Part shown: positions 31,201-41,227 of the stretch, piece after piece
Layout: the number at the start of each line of letters is the position of its first letter
Numbering within the stretch: position 1 is the first letter of the stretch
Source of the DNA: Glandiceps talaboti
Lineage: Eukaryota; Hemichordata; Enteropneusta; Spengelidae
Length of the DNA stretch: 64,000 nt
Assembly: GCF_964340395.1 (NCBI RefSeq)
Contig: NC_135553.1
Span: 6,912,501-6,976,500 of the forward strand
Reading direction: 5' to 3'
Notes under the pieces: generated by a model
What the model saw: only the letters and a program-made list of their open reading frames with translations
Told to the model about the DNA's origin: nothing
Database searches by the model: none
Made by a program: the position numbers and the translations under genes

Positions 31201-34200
31201 TTGTCTTACTGTGATGGGATTTGTTCTCGTCCTGCCATAGATGGCGTCATTTAAAAATATCATTTCAGCAAATTGAAGAAATAAAATGTTGACTGGGTCA
31301 TGAGAAATACAAAAATAACTAATTTGATGCAAAAGGAAACACTGCCATCCCCACAATCTCTCTAGAATGTAATGTTCAATTGACTGTCTACCTGTAGGTT
31401 TTACCATCAATCAAGTATCGTGACTATACCTAAACTAATTAGTTGTCTTTATCTGTTTTCAATACGACAGCATCATCCTGTAGAGTCGTGCAGAGTCCAG
31501 TCAATTACCACTACCGTTATCACTCACAACGGCAAACCTATCAATATCATTGCTGTGTGTATGTCACAGTCTGTGACCATATGGACAAAACACAACAAAG
31601 AATGGAGGCTTTTTCAGCACTATCCAAGTAGAGAGGTATAAATAGTACAGTTTATACACACATCCTATTGTACTATGGTTAGGAACAGGTTGAATGCGGA
31701 TATACAGAAGAGTTACAACAATAGTCATCTGGTACATCAATGGAATTAAAAAATTACCATGATAGTTGAAACACATCAAACTACTTTTAGTAAAATATGT
31801 GGGCAAAGGACAGGATCAGTCTGGTCTATAGAACAGACATGAAATTGATACTGAGGTACATTATCAGCTTAAGCTGACTTGCCTGAAATAGTGAATGTTT
31901 TTATTCAACTCCGCCTTCCTCCCCTATCATTGATGAATGTGTACATATTTTTCCTTTTTTTATATATATTGTTAGATAAAGAATTCATCAATAACATTTG
32001 CCCAATGTTCAGACAATGTTTTATTTTTCACCACAATTAACACATATCCAACCCTTTACTGTGAACTGGTTCATTGAACTCCTTAATTACACAATTTTGA
32101 TTGTTTGAACCAGTCAACTTAATCACACCATATGGTCTTGCAAGTCAAACTTTAGACCTTAATCAATTAATTACTTCCGTGTTTTCTGCTGGTGACAAGA
32201 TGGTGGTTTCAATCTACCATATTGTGTATCAATGCACAGGGTGGGTAACAAAACATCTTTATTATCACAAATTGTAATGATTTTTTTAAGTCTGGCTTCA
32301 GAAATAAATTGCTTTTAAATTTGTGATCACTATTCGTCACCTTGAAAGATTCCTGATAGGTAGTAATGCTATCTTTGTATCTCTCAGACTATTATGATAA
32401 AGATGATAATTATACATTGATTGTTATTGTACTGAAGTCAAGTTGTATTTTAATTGGTTTGTGGTGTGGAGTATTTTTGCTTTCTAGTTGTCATAATACT
32501 GTTATTTCATTGCAGCACGTTTGACAAAATGTCACACTTTTTAAACATTTGGCACTTTGTGAATTAGGAACCATAGACTTTCAAATTTTGTGAGGTAGCA
32601 ATTTTATGTCGTGCAATACATATTGTTGTCAATGGTGATAATGGGAACTACACATATGTTTGTTCTATAGACTGAAGAGTACCAACACATTAATGTTATC
32701 TCTAATCAAACACAGTGTGTTGTAGTGGTAGCTGGAAGACTGATATCAACATATGCCAGGTAAGACAGCTGAGTCTAAAACAAAGTAAACATATTTATCA
32801 TGTGTTGGTTTCATCCTACAGTTACAGACAAAGTAAATGAATTTATCATGTGTTTATTTCATCCGAGTCTGAAGCAAAGTAAACATATTTATCATGTGTT
32901 AATTTTGTCAGAGTCTGAAGCTAAGGAAAAGCATTTACAATATTTTTATTTCTTAATTTTAATCATGAACAAGTCTCCAAGCCTGACTTTATTTTATCAG
33001 CAGTTCATGCAAAATAAGCCTACAAAACTTAGCCCAGTGAAACCATGTAAAAACAATGTCAATACACAGCCCACATGTCCCTAAATCGACAGGCTTTTAT
33101 TTCCCACACCCCCCAAAAAAAGAAAGACAGAAAGAAGAAAAACATTTTTTAAACAGCTTTTGGCATATTTGGTGTGTTCATGTGAAATTCACTTTTTGCA
33201 TTTGTTATGATTGTCGGTGGCCGAGCAGTTAACTCATATGCCTCTTACCAATGCAGTCTTGGTTTGAAACTACCCAGTGCAGGCTTAGTAAAAATTAACC
33301 AGGTCTGAATGTTAGAAGGGTGATGCTCAGTTTGACCCTGCCAAACAATGCGGGTTTTCTCTGGTATTCCGGTTTCCTATTGCTTTTCAACACTAGGGTA
33401 TAAGGGTGCTACTCAGTGGCAACCATTCAACAAATTTCCAAATTTATTTGGAGGAATAAATATTATTAATTATATTGTTATTATTATCTACTTTTAAGAT
33501 TCCATTTGCTCTTAGTCCAAAATAGCAAATCAAATCATTGCCATATACATGTAGTTTGTTACTAAAATAACTTACCTGATAACTTACTAATATATAAATA
33601 TCAACTGTAGGAAATCCACCAAACTGTAGCAAACTATAGCTGTTTATGTAGACAGATTGGATGATACTGACTTAAAATTACAATTTGTACCAAAACTTGA
33701 AAGTATAGTACTTAAATCATAAAATTGTCACCACTTACAACTATTAATGGTAAATAAGTCATATCAGGAAATGATATTCTGAAATAAGATTGCAAGCTCC
33801 AACTCTAAAATGCTTACTGTGTTTTGTGTTCTATTTAGGTTGATAAAGTTTACCCCTGAACAGACAAGTAGTGACACTGTGGATCTATGTGATGTAGACA
33901 TAGCGAGTCACTGTTTATCATTGGTATGCCATGGTGAAGGGAGTGTTACTGTATCAATGGCTGGACCAGATACATACTATGTTGTTGACATGATTGTCAA
34001 TGATACATACAGGTATGTGGTAATATAATGTATGTTTAGTATGTTCTGGTAGCAACACTGTGGATGTATGTGATGTAGACATAGTGAGTCACTGTCTATC
34101 ATTGGTATGCCATGGTGAAAGTAGCATCACTTTATCAATGTCGGGACCAGATACACACTATGTATGATGTGTTATAAAACACTTATTGCCTTGCCTTATT

Positions 34201-36940
34201 CGGGCACTAGTAGATGTCATATTCCCCCTTGTGCTGTTCTGTAGCAATGCGTTACATAGATGTCTACTATTGCCCTCACAGCCAGGCAATAACTATAATA
34301 TTCTGAATAAATATAATATTTGCACAAATAGTCTTCATTGAAACAGATGGATTATACAAAGTAATGATGTGTACATCCCACTGTGTTTCCAGAACTTCTG
34401 TAGTAGCATGTTTGATATAAATTCTTTATTTTGTTCCTAGTCATGTTGAGAAGACTGTTACCATGGAAACGTGTAACTTACCTGTCCTGTATTTGTCGGT
34501 GGTTCAAAGTGAAGACAATTTACTGGTTGGAACAACTAGTCACAGTATTCTGATGTGGTAAGTTGGGTGTGTTTTTTATTTAAAATGAAATATACTTAGG
34601 TATTATTTCGCACTACTTTTTTAATACACATGGACCTAAGGGGCCTTCTCACTACAAGTCAAAGACAAGTCATGATGAAACACTTATGTTATGAGTATTT
34701 CCTGACTATAAGAAAAAAAGCACAGGAGAATGATATGATTTTTGCAAGTTTAATTCAGGAAAATAATGGGGGAAATATTGTTGATGTTTTAACTCATATT
34801 TTTGGCATTGCAGAACTCATGATATAAACAAGTGATATTGTGATGTAGGACAAGGAAATAGACACCATATTTTCTGCTTGTATGTGTACAGTTTGATTTT
34901 AATACACATAGTATACAAAACGTTCACAATGTCTAAACACAATTAATTTGGATCTTCCGTATCAAACTTCACTGCAGATCTATCTGACAATCTATGTAAT
35001 TCTGTAGTAAAAGAGAGCAACCATATATTTGTTTGTGTGTTAATACTTGTAGGCATTTGAAATCTGGTGATGTTTTATTGGACATTGCTGTGAGAGATGC
35101 TGGACTTACAACACCAATGTGTTGGTATTCTACCATTGAATCTGTAAGTATGGGACACCAAAATTGTATAGCTCAGGGTGAAATAATTTGATTTTAATGC
35201 TGGTCTGTTAGAAAACAAAATAACACTTTTATTCACGCTGACTAGACTAGTCAGTGATGGGCAAATAGTTGACGTGGCTTGCCTGGAGACTGCAAGTTGC
35301 CAGATCAAGCATTGCTACTGTTATTTGTTTCTGAATGGCTAAAGTTTGCAAGAATTGAATCATCACTGTGGCCCAGTCAACCCAGCTGTATAATTTGGGA
35401 CCTGGTACGGTAGAAGTTAATATGTGAATGCTTAAATGCTATGAGCATACAGAGGCTGCAATAGAGATATATATTCAGCCAGGAACTGAAGAAGTATGAA
35501 GGGCTGTGCTATTAAAGGTCTGTGCCAGAGTAGTCTGTAAGATACAGACATTCATGCCACACTCTTTCAGCTAGTATGCAACACGACGTATCTTACAGTC
35601 TAGTGCCAGGGGTAATAATTGTAAAGTGATTTGAGCAGTGTTGCAAATAGACTGTATGATATGTGGTGTTGTTCCACCCTGTGGGAGGGGTTGACTGAGG
35701 GCGACCCTACATGGTGTACATTACTGTTACAGAATATGTTGAAAAGTGATACGTAAAAACTAACATTACTGTTATTATTATTGATACTATAACTATACAT
35801 GATAATGATATGCAATATTGAGAGGTCTACCACAGCTTCAAATGGTTACATGCCTCACTGCAGAGTTAATGGTGACTGTGTGTTTCAAAATCTTGACAGG
35901 GGTTGTTGTTCTTAGTTTTGGGTGATAAGTCTGTGGACGATGATAAACAGGGAAGTGTAGCCGGGAACCCAAACAAGAGTGCATGCCAACTAGTTGCTGT
36001 AAACCCGGCAACAAAGAAGTTATCAACCATTCTACGATATCAAGGGGTCTATTCAGAGATAACTCGCAGGTAACTTCACTAATTTCTGAAAATACAAATG
36101 TTACAGTAATAATTTCTACTCAGAGTTAAATATCTTAATAGCAACTGCCATTACAAATGTACCAGTGATAACTTGCATTGCATCCTTGTGTGCTGTGAGC
36201 ATACTTGTGGTATTTGCACTGCAGTGTAATACCACAGATAACTAACCCAATGTTATGATCGAACAATAGGAGAAGGCTTGTTGCGAATCTGTGTGTTAGT
36301 TATCTGTGGTAATACCAACATTATTGCATACATGTATGCAAATAAATGGGAGCATTCCATGTGCCAAAAAAAACCAATATTTTTTTTTTACAAAATGTAC
36401 TGTTTGGGTAAACATACCACAGGGTTGCTACTCCAGATATTAACAATTGTACTTTCTTGTGCAATTTCACATGTGCACTGGTACTCGTACATGTATATGA
36501 TGGGGTTCTGTTGCAGATTTTCATAAACAGTCAGTCATGTACTGATTTCTCTGTCAGTGAAAACCTAAGTCAGAACACACTGTTTGATCATCTTGCATGT
36601 AAAAAAAGGATAAAAAAGAACACACATTATAATACATTTGTATCTATAGAAAGTTAACTTACACCTTCTGTTATCATGCAACTTGTAACTTGCCTCTTTC
36701 ATTTCTCCTTACAGCTGTCAATCTGGCTGTGTGAAAGATTCCTATGTTATGTGTGTATTAGACAATGGTACAGTTAATATATGGAACATGCTATCTGGAG
36801 AGATGGAGGCCCATTTACCAAATATGTCAACTCATTGTGTTACTATGGATACAACAACCAGAGCTGTAGTGACAGGACTTAAAGACATGTCATGTGTTCA
36901 TATCTATAATCCATTACAAACAAGTGAATGCAGTTTGTAA
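25210..36940 (+). CDS. PALB2: PALB2 orthologue (partner and localizer of BRCA2), ten coding exons
   Basis: Coding exons are 25210-25239, 26024-26083, 26630-30118, 31471-31635, 32671-32759, 33839-34012, 34441-34557, 35053-35143, 35900-36069 and 36715-36940. All junctions are canonical with matching phases, giving 1,536 residues (human PALB2 has 1,186). The N-terminal coiled coil (residues about 11-45, KKLAEMQAKYNKTKKKLE) keeps the heptad positions used to bind BRCA1. The long middle is disordered and basic, with RKPSNRGRRRGTGRRTK near 402, VLPDKEFGLLKLKK near 736 and an AT-hook RKRGRPRK near 875. From about 1194 the WD40 propeller follows human PALB2 blade by blade, including LMWHLKSGDVLLDIA, GLLFLVLGD, CVLDNGTVNIWNMLSGEM and the final TGLKDMSCVHIYNP. 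In vertebrates the propeller binds BRCA2 and RAD51 for homologous recombination. The weakest call is exon 1. Confidence 0.93.
26024..26083 (+). CDS. PALB2: PALB2 coding exon 2 (BRCA1-binding coiled coil)
   Basis: Exactly 20 codons, LMKKLAEM...KLE, phase 0 on both sides. As I recall, human exon 2 is the same size and phase ([20 protein letters not shown]). Residues equivalent to human L21, Y28, T31 and L35 are L15, Y22, T25 and L29. The position of L24 is Met. Confidence 0.93.
26257..26318. repeat. Family E repeat fragment (PALB2 intron 2)
   Basis: The segment gtaaaatcatgaaattactc...aaagtttatgaaagtgcc is the inverted counterpart of 43207-43268 and resembles the right end of the element at 13843-14286. 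Confidence 0.55.
26630..30118 (+). CDS. PALB2: PALB2 coding exon 3 (large central exon)
   Basis: 3,489 bases, 1,163 codons without a stop, entered in phase 0 by cttttgacag|AAA (KHDRMLKTKKHVRRKL continues the coiled coil) and left at CTCCAG|GTAAAA. Human PALB2 has its two largest exons here. The region is low in hydrophobic residues and rich in Ser, Thr and Lys, with SQ/TQ sites and clusters of basic residues. The AT-hook is at about 29160-29190. The frame runs on 75 bases into the intron before a stop. Confidence 0.95.
30119..31470 (+). other. PALB2 intron 3
   Basis: Most of it is occupied by the terminal-inverted-repeat element at 30467-30890. No further exon was found between the end of exon 3 and the first propeller exon. 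Confidence 0.65.
30467..30890. mobile_element. Nonautonomous DNA transposon-like element with about 58-bp TIRs (PALB2 intron 3)
   Basis: The left end (ttagggacgatcgcacaatg, tcacacaagctcaacaa, gttcatttaggg) is matched inverted by the right end (cctaaatgaatgacgttcg, ttgttgagtttgtgcaac, attgttccatcatcccttacc). Between them lie AT-rich sequence and a gggaggaggagg/gggaggggagg pair. No transposase remnant was seen. Confidence 0.7.
31471..31635 (+). CDS. PALB2: PALB2 coding exon 4 (WD40 start)
   Basis: Encodes HHPVESCRVQSITTTVIT and IIAVCMSQSVTIWTKHNKEW, matching human [21 protein letters not shown]. 55 codons, phase 0 on both sides. Confidence 0.92.
32671..32759 (+). CDS. PALB2: PALB2 coding exon 5
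   Basis: Encodes TEEYQHINVISNQTQCVVVV and AGRLISTYA, corresponding to human [20 protein letters not shown]. Entry phase 0, exit phase 2. Confidence 0.88.
33213..33440 (+). mobile_element. tRNA-derived SINE, copy 2 (PALB2 intron 5)
   Basis: The head ggtggccgagcagttaact (A-box-like) and tcttggtttgaaactac (B-box-like) are followed by gggttttctctggtattccg and gtttcctatt, the same body block as the copy at 2148-2372. The tRNA part most resembles a Ser/Leu-type head (GGCCGAG-GTTAA). Confidence 0.7.
33839..34012 (+). CDS. PALB2: PALB2 coding exon 6
   Basis: Encodes LIKFTPEQTSSDTVDLCDV, then HCLSLVCHGEGSVTVSMAGP. Entry and exit phases are both 2. A diverged partial copy of this exon lies 40 bases downstream in the intron. 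Confidence 0.9.
34053..34161 (+). pseudogene. Partial duplicate of PALB2 exon 6 (pseudo-exon)
   Basis: SNTVDVCDVDIVSHCLSLVC and HGESSITLSMSGPDTHY repeat exon 6 with about eight amino-acid changes, at an offset of 181 bases. It is preceded by an AG (tctggtag) that would join in the correct phase and followed by a possible donor TAT|GTATGA. That donor leaves phase 0, so splicing to exon 7 would shift the frame and stop at once. If included it would act as a poison exon. Confidence 0.8.
34176..34302. repeat. Palindromic element, family D copy 2 (PALB2 intron 6)
   Basis: The left arm acttattgccttgccttatt...gtagatgtc pairs with the right arm gatgtctactattgccctc...gccaggcaataact. Its relative is at 6783-6895. 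Confidence 0.7.
34441..34557 (+). CDS. PALB2: PALB2 coding exon 7
   Basis: Encodes HVEKTVTMETCNLPVLYLSV, then DNLLVGTTSHSILMW. It matches the human PPEETILTFAEVQ to GTTIMNNIVIW segment. Entry and exit phases are both 2. Confidence 0.93.
34633..34740. repeat. Family B palindromic element, degenerate copy 3 (PALB2 intron 7)
   Basis: Shares gacctaaggggccttctcac, tatgagtatttcctg and gagaatgatatgat with the other family B copies. Confidence 0.45.
35053..35143 (+). CDS. PALB2: PALB2 coding exon 8
   Basis: Encodes HLKSGDVLLDIAVRDAGLTT, then PMCWYSTIES, aligned with human [20 protein letters not shown]. Entry phase 2, exit phase 0. Confidence 0.93.
35519..35612. repeat. Palindromic element, family C copy 2 (PALB2 intron 8)
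   Basis: The left arm tgccagagtagtctgtaaga pairs with the right arm tatcttacagtctagtgcca. The centre contains acagacattcatgccac, shared with the copy at 6395-6515. Confidence 0.7.
35900..36069 (+). CDS. PALB2: PALB2 coding exon 9
   Basis: Encodes GLLFLVLGDKSVDDDK and CQLVAVNPATKKLSTILRYQ, aligned with human GLLFIVLSH and QLIVINPKTTLSVGVMLY. Entry phase 0, exit phase 2. Confidence 0.94.
36715..36940 (+). CDS. PALB2: PALB2 coding exon 10 (terminal)
   Basis: Encodes the last blade: YVMCVLDNGTVNIWNMLSGE and VVTGLKDMSCVHIYNPLQ, matching human LTSGTIAIWDLLLGQ and LLAGQKDGNIFVYHYS. It extends ten residues past the human end. TAA is at 36938-36940. Confidence 0.95.
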
Positions 36941-37720
36941 ACAGATACTATGACAAGGCAGTACATTCATGTCTGCAAGTCAACAGTGTGTAACCATGGA
37001 TACCATGACCAGAAGTACATTCATGTCTAGATAGGGAGATTGGCAAATATATATGACAAAGTTATATGTTGACCATTGACTTTGATGTACATTATTTCTC
37101 AGAAATTTGGTACAAAACATGTGAATGAATCAGATGTTTCTATAATGTACACTGTTGCAACGTTACTTTCCAGATATGTCCCTTGTTATCTTTGGAAAAT
37201 ATGTGATCTAAAATATCTTGAAAGGAGTTAGTTTAGAACCTACTCTAATTGGTATTATAACATATAGGATTTTTTGATATATCAAGTGTTGATAACAAGG
37301 CTAACAAGTATAGTAAACAGTTTTGTGAATTCTATGTATGTTTATCTACAGCCAGCAACTTCTAACTTGCAAGTAGAACTGATGTACAGTACTTGTATTT
37401 TGTAAAGTAATATTATAGAACTCTTATATAACTCATACACGTGAATGATATTTGCCATTATGATGATTTACAAAATTATGTTTTAGAATTAAAATTTCAT
37501 TTATACTAAGAATTAAAATGTCTTTGTTTTATTTTGTCAGTCCATGTAAACAGCATTTGATAAACTTTCATGAAGTAAGCCGAATGATACTATGGAATAC
37601 CACTGTGGAGAGTAGATATTTCATATGAAACGAGTGATTCTTAACTCACACCAATTATATTTAGTGTTATATGGGGAGTGAAACACAACTACTGAAAAGT
37701 TGTCATTACACCAGTCTTAT

Positions 37721-37726
37721 AATAAA
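37721..37726 (+). terminator. Candidate PALB2 polyadenylation signal (AATAAA)
   Basis: First canonical AATAAA noted about 780 bases after the PALB2 stop (ttataataaaggg). A second is at 38085. Which one is used cannot be told from sequence. Confidence 0.4.
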
Positions 37727-38259
37727 GGGACCGTGACTCCATGCTGTTATACATGTATCTGATGATCAAAAAGTGATTGATGCTACGGGCAGTCATAGTT
37801 TGCAAGAAGTTTCACGGAAAAATGATTGTTGGAAGTCTAGAATCTTTGATGCAATTCGTAGTAACTATGACAACTGTCATGATCAAATTAAGTTTGTTTT
37901 AACCCACAACATCCCAGCTGTGTACAGGCGATGGACACCAATCATGCAAGTGCTTGTTTTCTGAAAACACATTTCATGTTTATTGCCTGTCCACAATAAT
38001 TTGTTTTCATCACAAACACCATTCAAGTATTTGCTATTTGGCACTGTTACGGTCTTTAACGTCTACTTTAGATTATTTCCAAGGAATAAAATCAGCTTCC
38101 ACTCAGGACATTTACCTGATCCAATAATTGTTCTCCACTAAATGATTCAATGTTAATGTTTTAGGTGACCAGAGAGTTGTGTAAATATACAAGTAATGTA
38201 TATGGTATAAGGAGATTGTATTCTTTTGCCTTCTGAGGGTGGGGGGATTTCATCGCACA

Positions 38260-38366
38260 AGACACTCACATAAATCTGTAAGGTACACAGGGACAGGGTG
38301 CCCTCATATCGGGCAACCCCTTGATAGAGGAGGGTAGAGCAACACAATGCATCTTACAGTCTAGCA
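38260..38366. repeat. Family C element, copy 3
   Basis: aaatctgtaaggtacac on the left and caatgcatcttacagtctag on the right correspond to the inverted arms of the copy at 35519-35612. The centre is different. Confidence 0.45.
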
Positions 38367-40713
38367 CAACATGTGTCCACACAAAACAAATGTGACTTCA
38401 CACATGAAATGGCAGTTGACAGTCAAATTTATTTTCTTGATAATACACAAAATATAGAAAGGTCTACAGGTACACAAAGGGACTACTAGTACTTCCAAGC
38501 ATAACAGTCATGTCTCTCCTTTGAGCATAAACATGACATGTCCTTAAGTCAAACTGGTTTATATACACTTCATCCATGTGGTCACAGACATTAATGTCCA
38601 AAAGTCATGCAAAAACTGTGGTGATTACACACCATATGACCCCCCTCCCTTACACACACACAGTTGTGCATTTATGCTAAGTTTTTATGAACACAGACAT
38701 TCACTGGTTGAAGTGATCTACAATTTCTATATATCTTTTTTTTTCGTACAATATGTAAAGAGAATCATTTAATGCCAGCTATCTCAAAATACTACACTTA
38801 CTGTACTATTCCTTACAAAGAAATATGGAGGATGAGCAGGAAAAAAATGACTTATCAAAACCATGATATTAACCTATAGTGTGTATTTTAAGCTTAAAAT
38901 ATTTAAGTATATTTTTAAAACAGTTTCTGGCACTAGCATTTTAATATTCTGAAGTCTTTTACAAAGAAGTTTTACTAAAATATGAAAAGTTTGGCGTTTT
39001 ACTCGGTATCATAAAATGTACCCTCCTGTAGTGTGAACTATTGAGGACTACATCTTGATAGGGGAAACATCGTAGAATGACAAAGATTGAGAAAACTTGA
39101 AAATAAAATACTGGAAACCTAGATATTTTCACCACTACAAAAAAAAAATGTAATTTTACAGTCAAAAGACTAATTTTTGTGAATTTCTTAGCCTGGTGCA
39201 TTTTGTTTATGTACATGACGGAATTGTAGTCACTACTTATTTTCATGTTTTTTTTTTGCAGCAAAATAAGTGAAAATTTGTCTTCAGTGAGAATATCTAG
39301 GTTTAGTTCCCAATATGTGATTGTAGTACCACAGTACATAGACCCCAATAAAAAGCAGTTGCAATTAACTGGTAGAATATCACATTAATGTACAGATATC
39401 TGGGCACCAGGAGAAGGCATGGAACTGAACATTTGAATAAACTGTCAATATGTATACACTGGTATTTGAGATAATATGTTTAGCACATTCACATAAAAGA
39501 GTGGTCAATGAAGAAAGATGAGCACTACACCACCTGAATTATGGTTTAATGTCACCTTCAAAATTACAAATACCTTCCTTGTAAAGAGAGTTTCAACAAA
39601 GATAGTACAAATTAAAGATTCCGTTAAGTTTGTTCCGTCTTTTACATACTATATTGGACAGCTATATCATGTATAAATTCATTACTACTGTAATACTGAT
39701 GAAATTGCATGGGTTTATCATTCAATCCAACTCTGGAGACACATCTAAACCTGAACTCCTGTGTCCCAACACGATTCTACAACATCACCCCACTAAGCCT
39801 CTTTTTCTAGTACATGTATTCCCCTCCCAACCCAGATATGGAAAGTGTCTTTCTTTGCCAAGTCTTACAATATAAAGAATGTAAACAAATACAATACATG
39901 GTGTTAGCAAATTGATTTGACTACAGCTGGGTTGGTTGGTCTGCCCTCAAAGGCTCCCTCTTCAGAGTGGTGGTTGACATATGACATATAGTATCATAGA
40001 CTACCTATTTTCCTTGGTACATACGAGTTAACCATAAAACTGGTTTTATCATGACTGGACAAACTTTTTGCAAAATTCACCAACTTAAAGGATGGCTTTC
40101 TTTTCTACATGCTAAATAGAATGTTTCAAATGTTCTTAAATTTGCTGAAAATATCACTGCAGCTACCAGTGTTGTTAAAGAGAATAAAAAAAAATCCATA
40201 ATTCATGCAAAATACAAACACCAACTTTGTTTTATCCCTATAGCCAATGTGCAGGTTTCATGATGAAATTCTACTTCTAGAGTTGTATGCTGCTGATAAA
40301 GATTACTTTAATGTACACAGACTAGCAGGTTAAAATGTCACTGTTTTGCACTAAACTGTATTCACTGGGTTTAATTTACAGCATAAGTGTGTACATGGAT
40401 TAACATTGAGTTTGCTGGATTTCATGGTTTTCAACCAAAATTGACATTTATTGAATTTTCATATTAGATGTGCAGTGCATGAAGTTAAATTTAACCCACA
40501 GAATTGCTAACAGTTACACAATCATTCAATTTCATGTCAATCAAAAGGTTCACCAGAATATAAAAAGAGGTCTGTATGGCTCATATTTACAAAACACGAA
40601 CAAAAATGCAGTTGACACTGACATGTTCCAACATTGACTACTTATGTGCACACAGTATTTAGATAGCAAACAATTCATCATGAAACCTGGATGACCATGT
40701 ATTTAGAACACGT

Positions 40714-41227
40714 TTATTCATCATTGGAGGAGTCAGATCCCCCATCACTGTCCTTTTTACTTTTACTGGGGTACTCTCCATTTTCTTCTTTGATAGATTC
40801 TCTCTGCCTTTTGGGAGACCTGTCATGCCTCTCTCGGTCCCCAGATCCTTCTCTACTCTGATGTCTATCCTTAGAGCTGGACCTGTGAGATCTAGACTTC
40901 TCCCTAGAGTTAGATTTCTCAGGAGACCTAGACCGATCTCTAGATTTTGATTGCTGTGACCTTTCACGAGACCGCGATCTCTCCCTGGATCTTGATCGAT
41001 GAGATCTGTCACGAGACCTGGCACGTTCTTGTGATTTTGATCGGTAAGATTTCTCACGAGATTTAGACCTCGATCTTGATCTGCGGCGCCGCCTTTCTCT
41101 TTCCCTCTCTCTGTCTCTTTCCCTATCCCTGTCCCTATCCCTATCTCTTTCCCTCTCTCGACTGCGATCCCTAGATCTATGTCTTTCTCTTGATCGTGAT
41201 CGTCTGCGTCTTTCACGGGACCTTGAC
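40714..41227 (-). CDS. LUC7L2: LUC7L exon 9 (terminal; RS domain)
   Basis: 171 codons including the stop, almost wholly RS, RE, RD and SR dipeptides, then an acidic tail (KKDSDGGSDSSNDE). The acceptor atatcctatag enters in phase 2. The stop TAA is part of an AATAAA hexamer. A second long open frame across this exon is a by-product of the repeated codons. Confidence 0.95.

Larger units (their letters stand above)
36941..40713. other. PALB2 3' region and LUC7L 3' region (convergent gene ends)
   Basis: No gene is seen between the two convergent stops. Plus-strand AATAAA occurs at 37721-37726 and 38085-38090, and minus-strand AATAAA at about 40447-40452 and 38427-38432. A family C fragment is at 38260-38366. 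Both 3' UTRs probably lie here and may overlap. Confidence 0.6.

Noticed and set aside
33213-33290. Possible tRNA gene
   Set aside because: The A- and B-like boxes are present, but no cloverleaf closes and the sequence continues into a SINE body shared with another copy.
37773-37964. 63-codon plus frame (MIDATGSHSLQEVSRKNDCW...)
   Set aside because: Looks protein-like but lies about 830 bases after the PALB2 stop and just beyond an AATAAA, with no visible splice acceptor or partner exon.
38959-39348. 129-codon minus-strand frame in the PALB2-LUC7L interval
   Set aside because: Low-complexity hydrophobic/aromatic composition from AT-rich DNA, no splice context, no family resemblance. It probably lies in the LUC7L 3' region.
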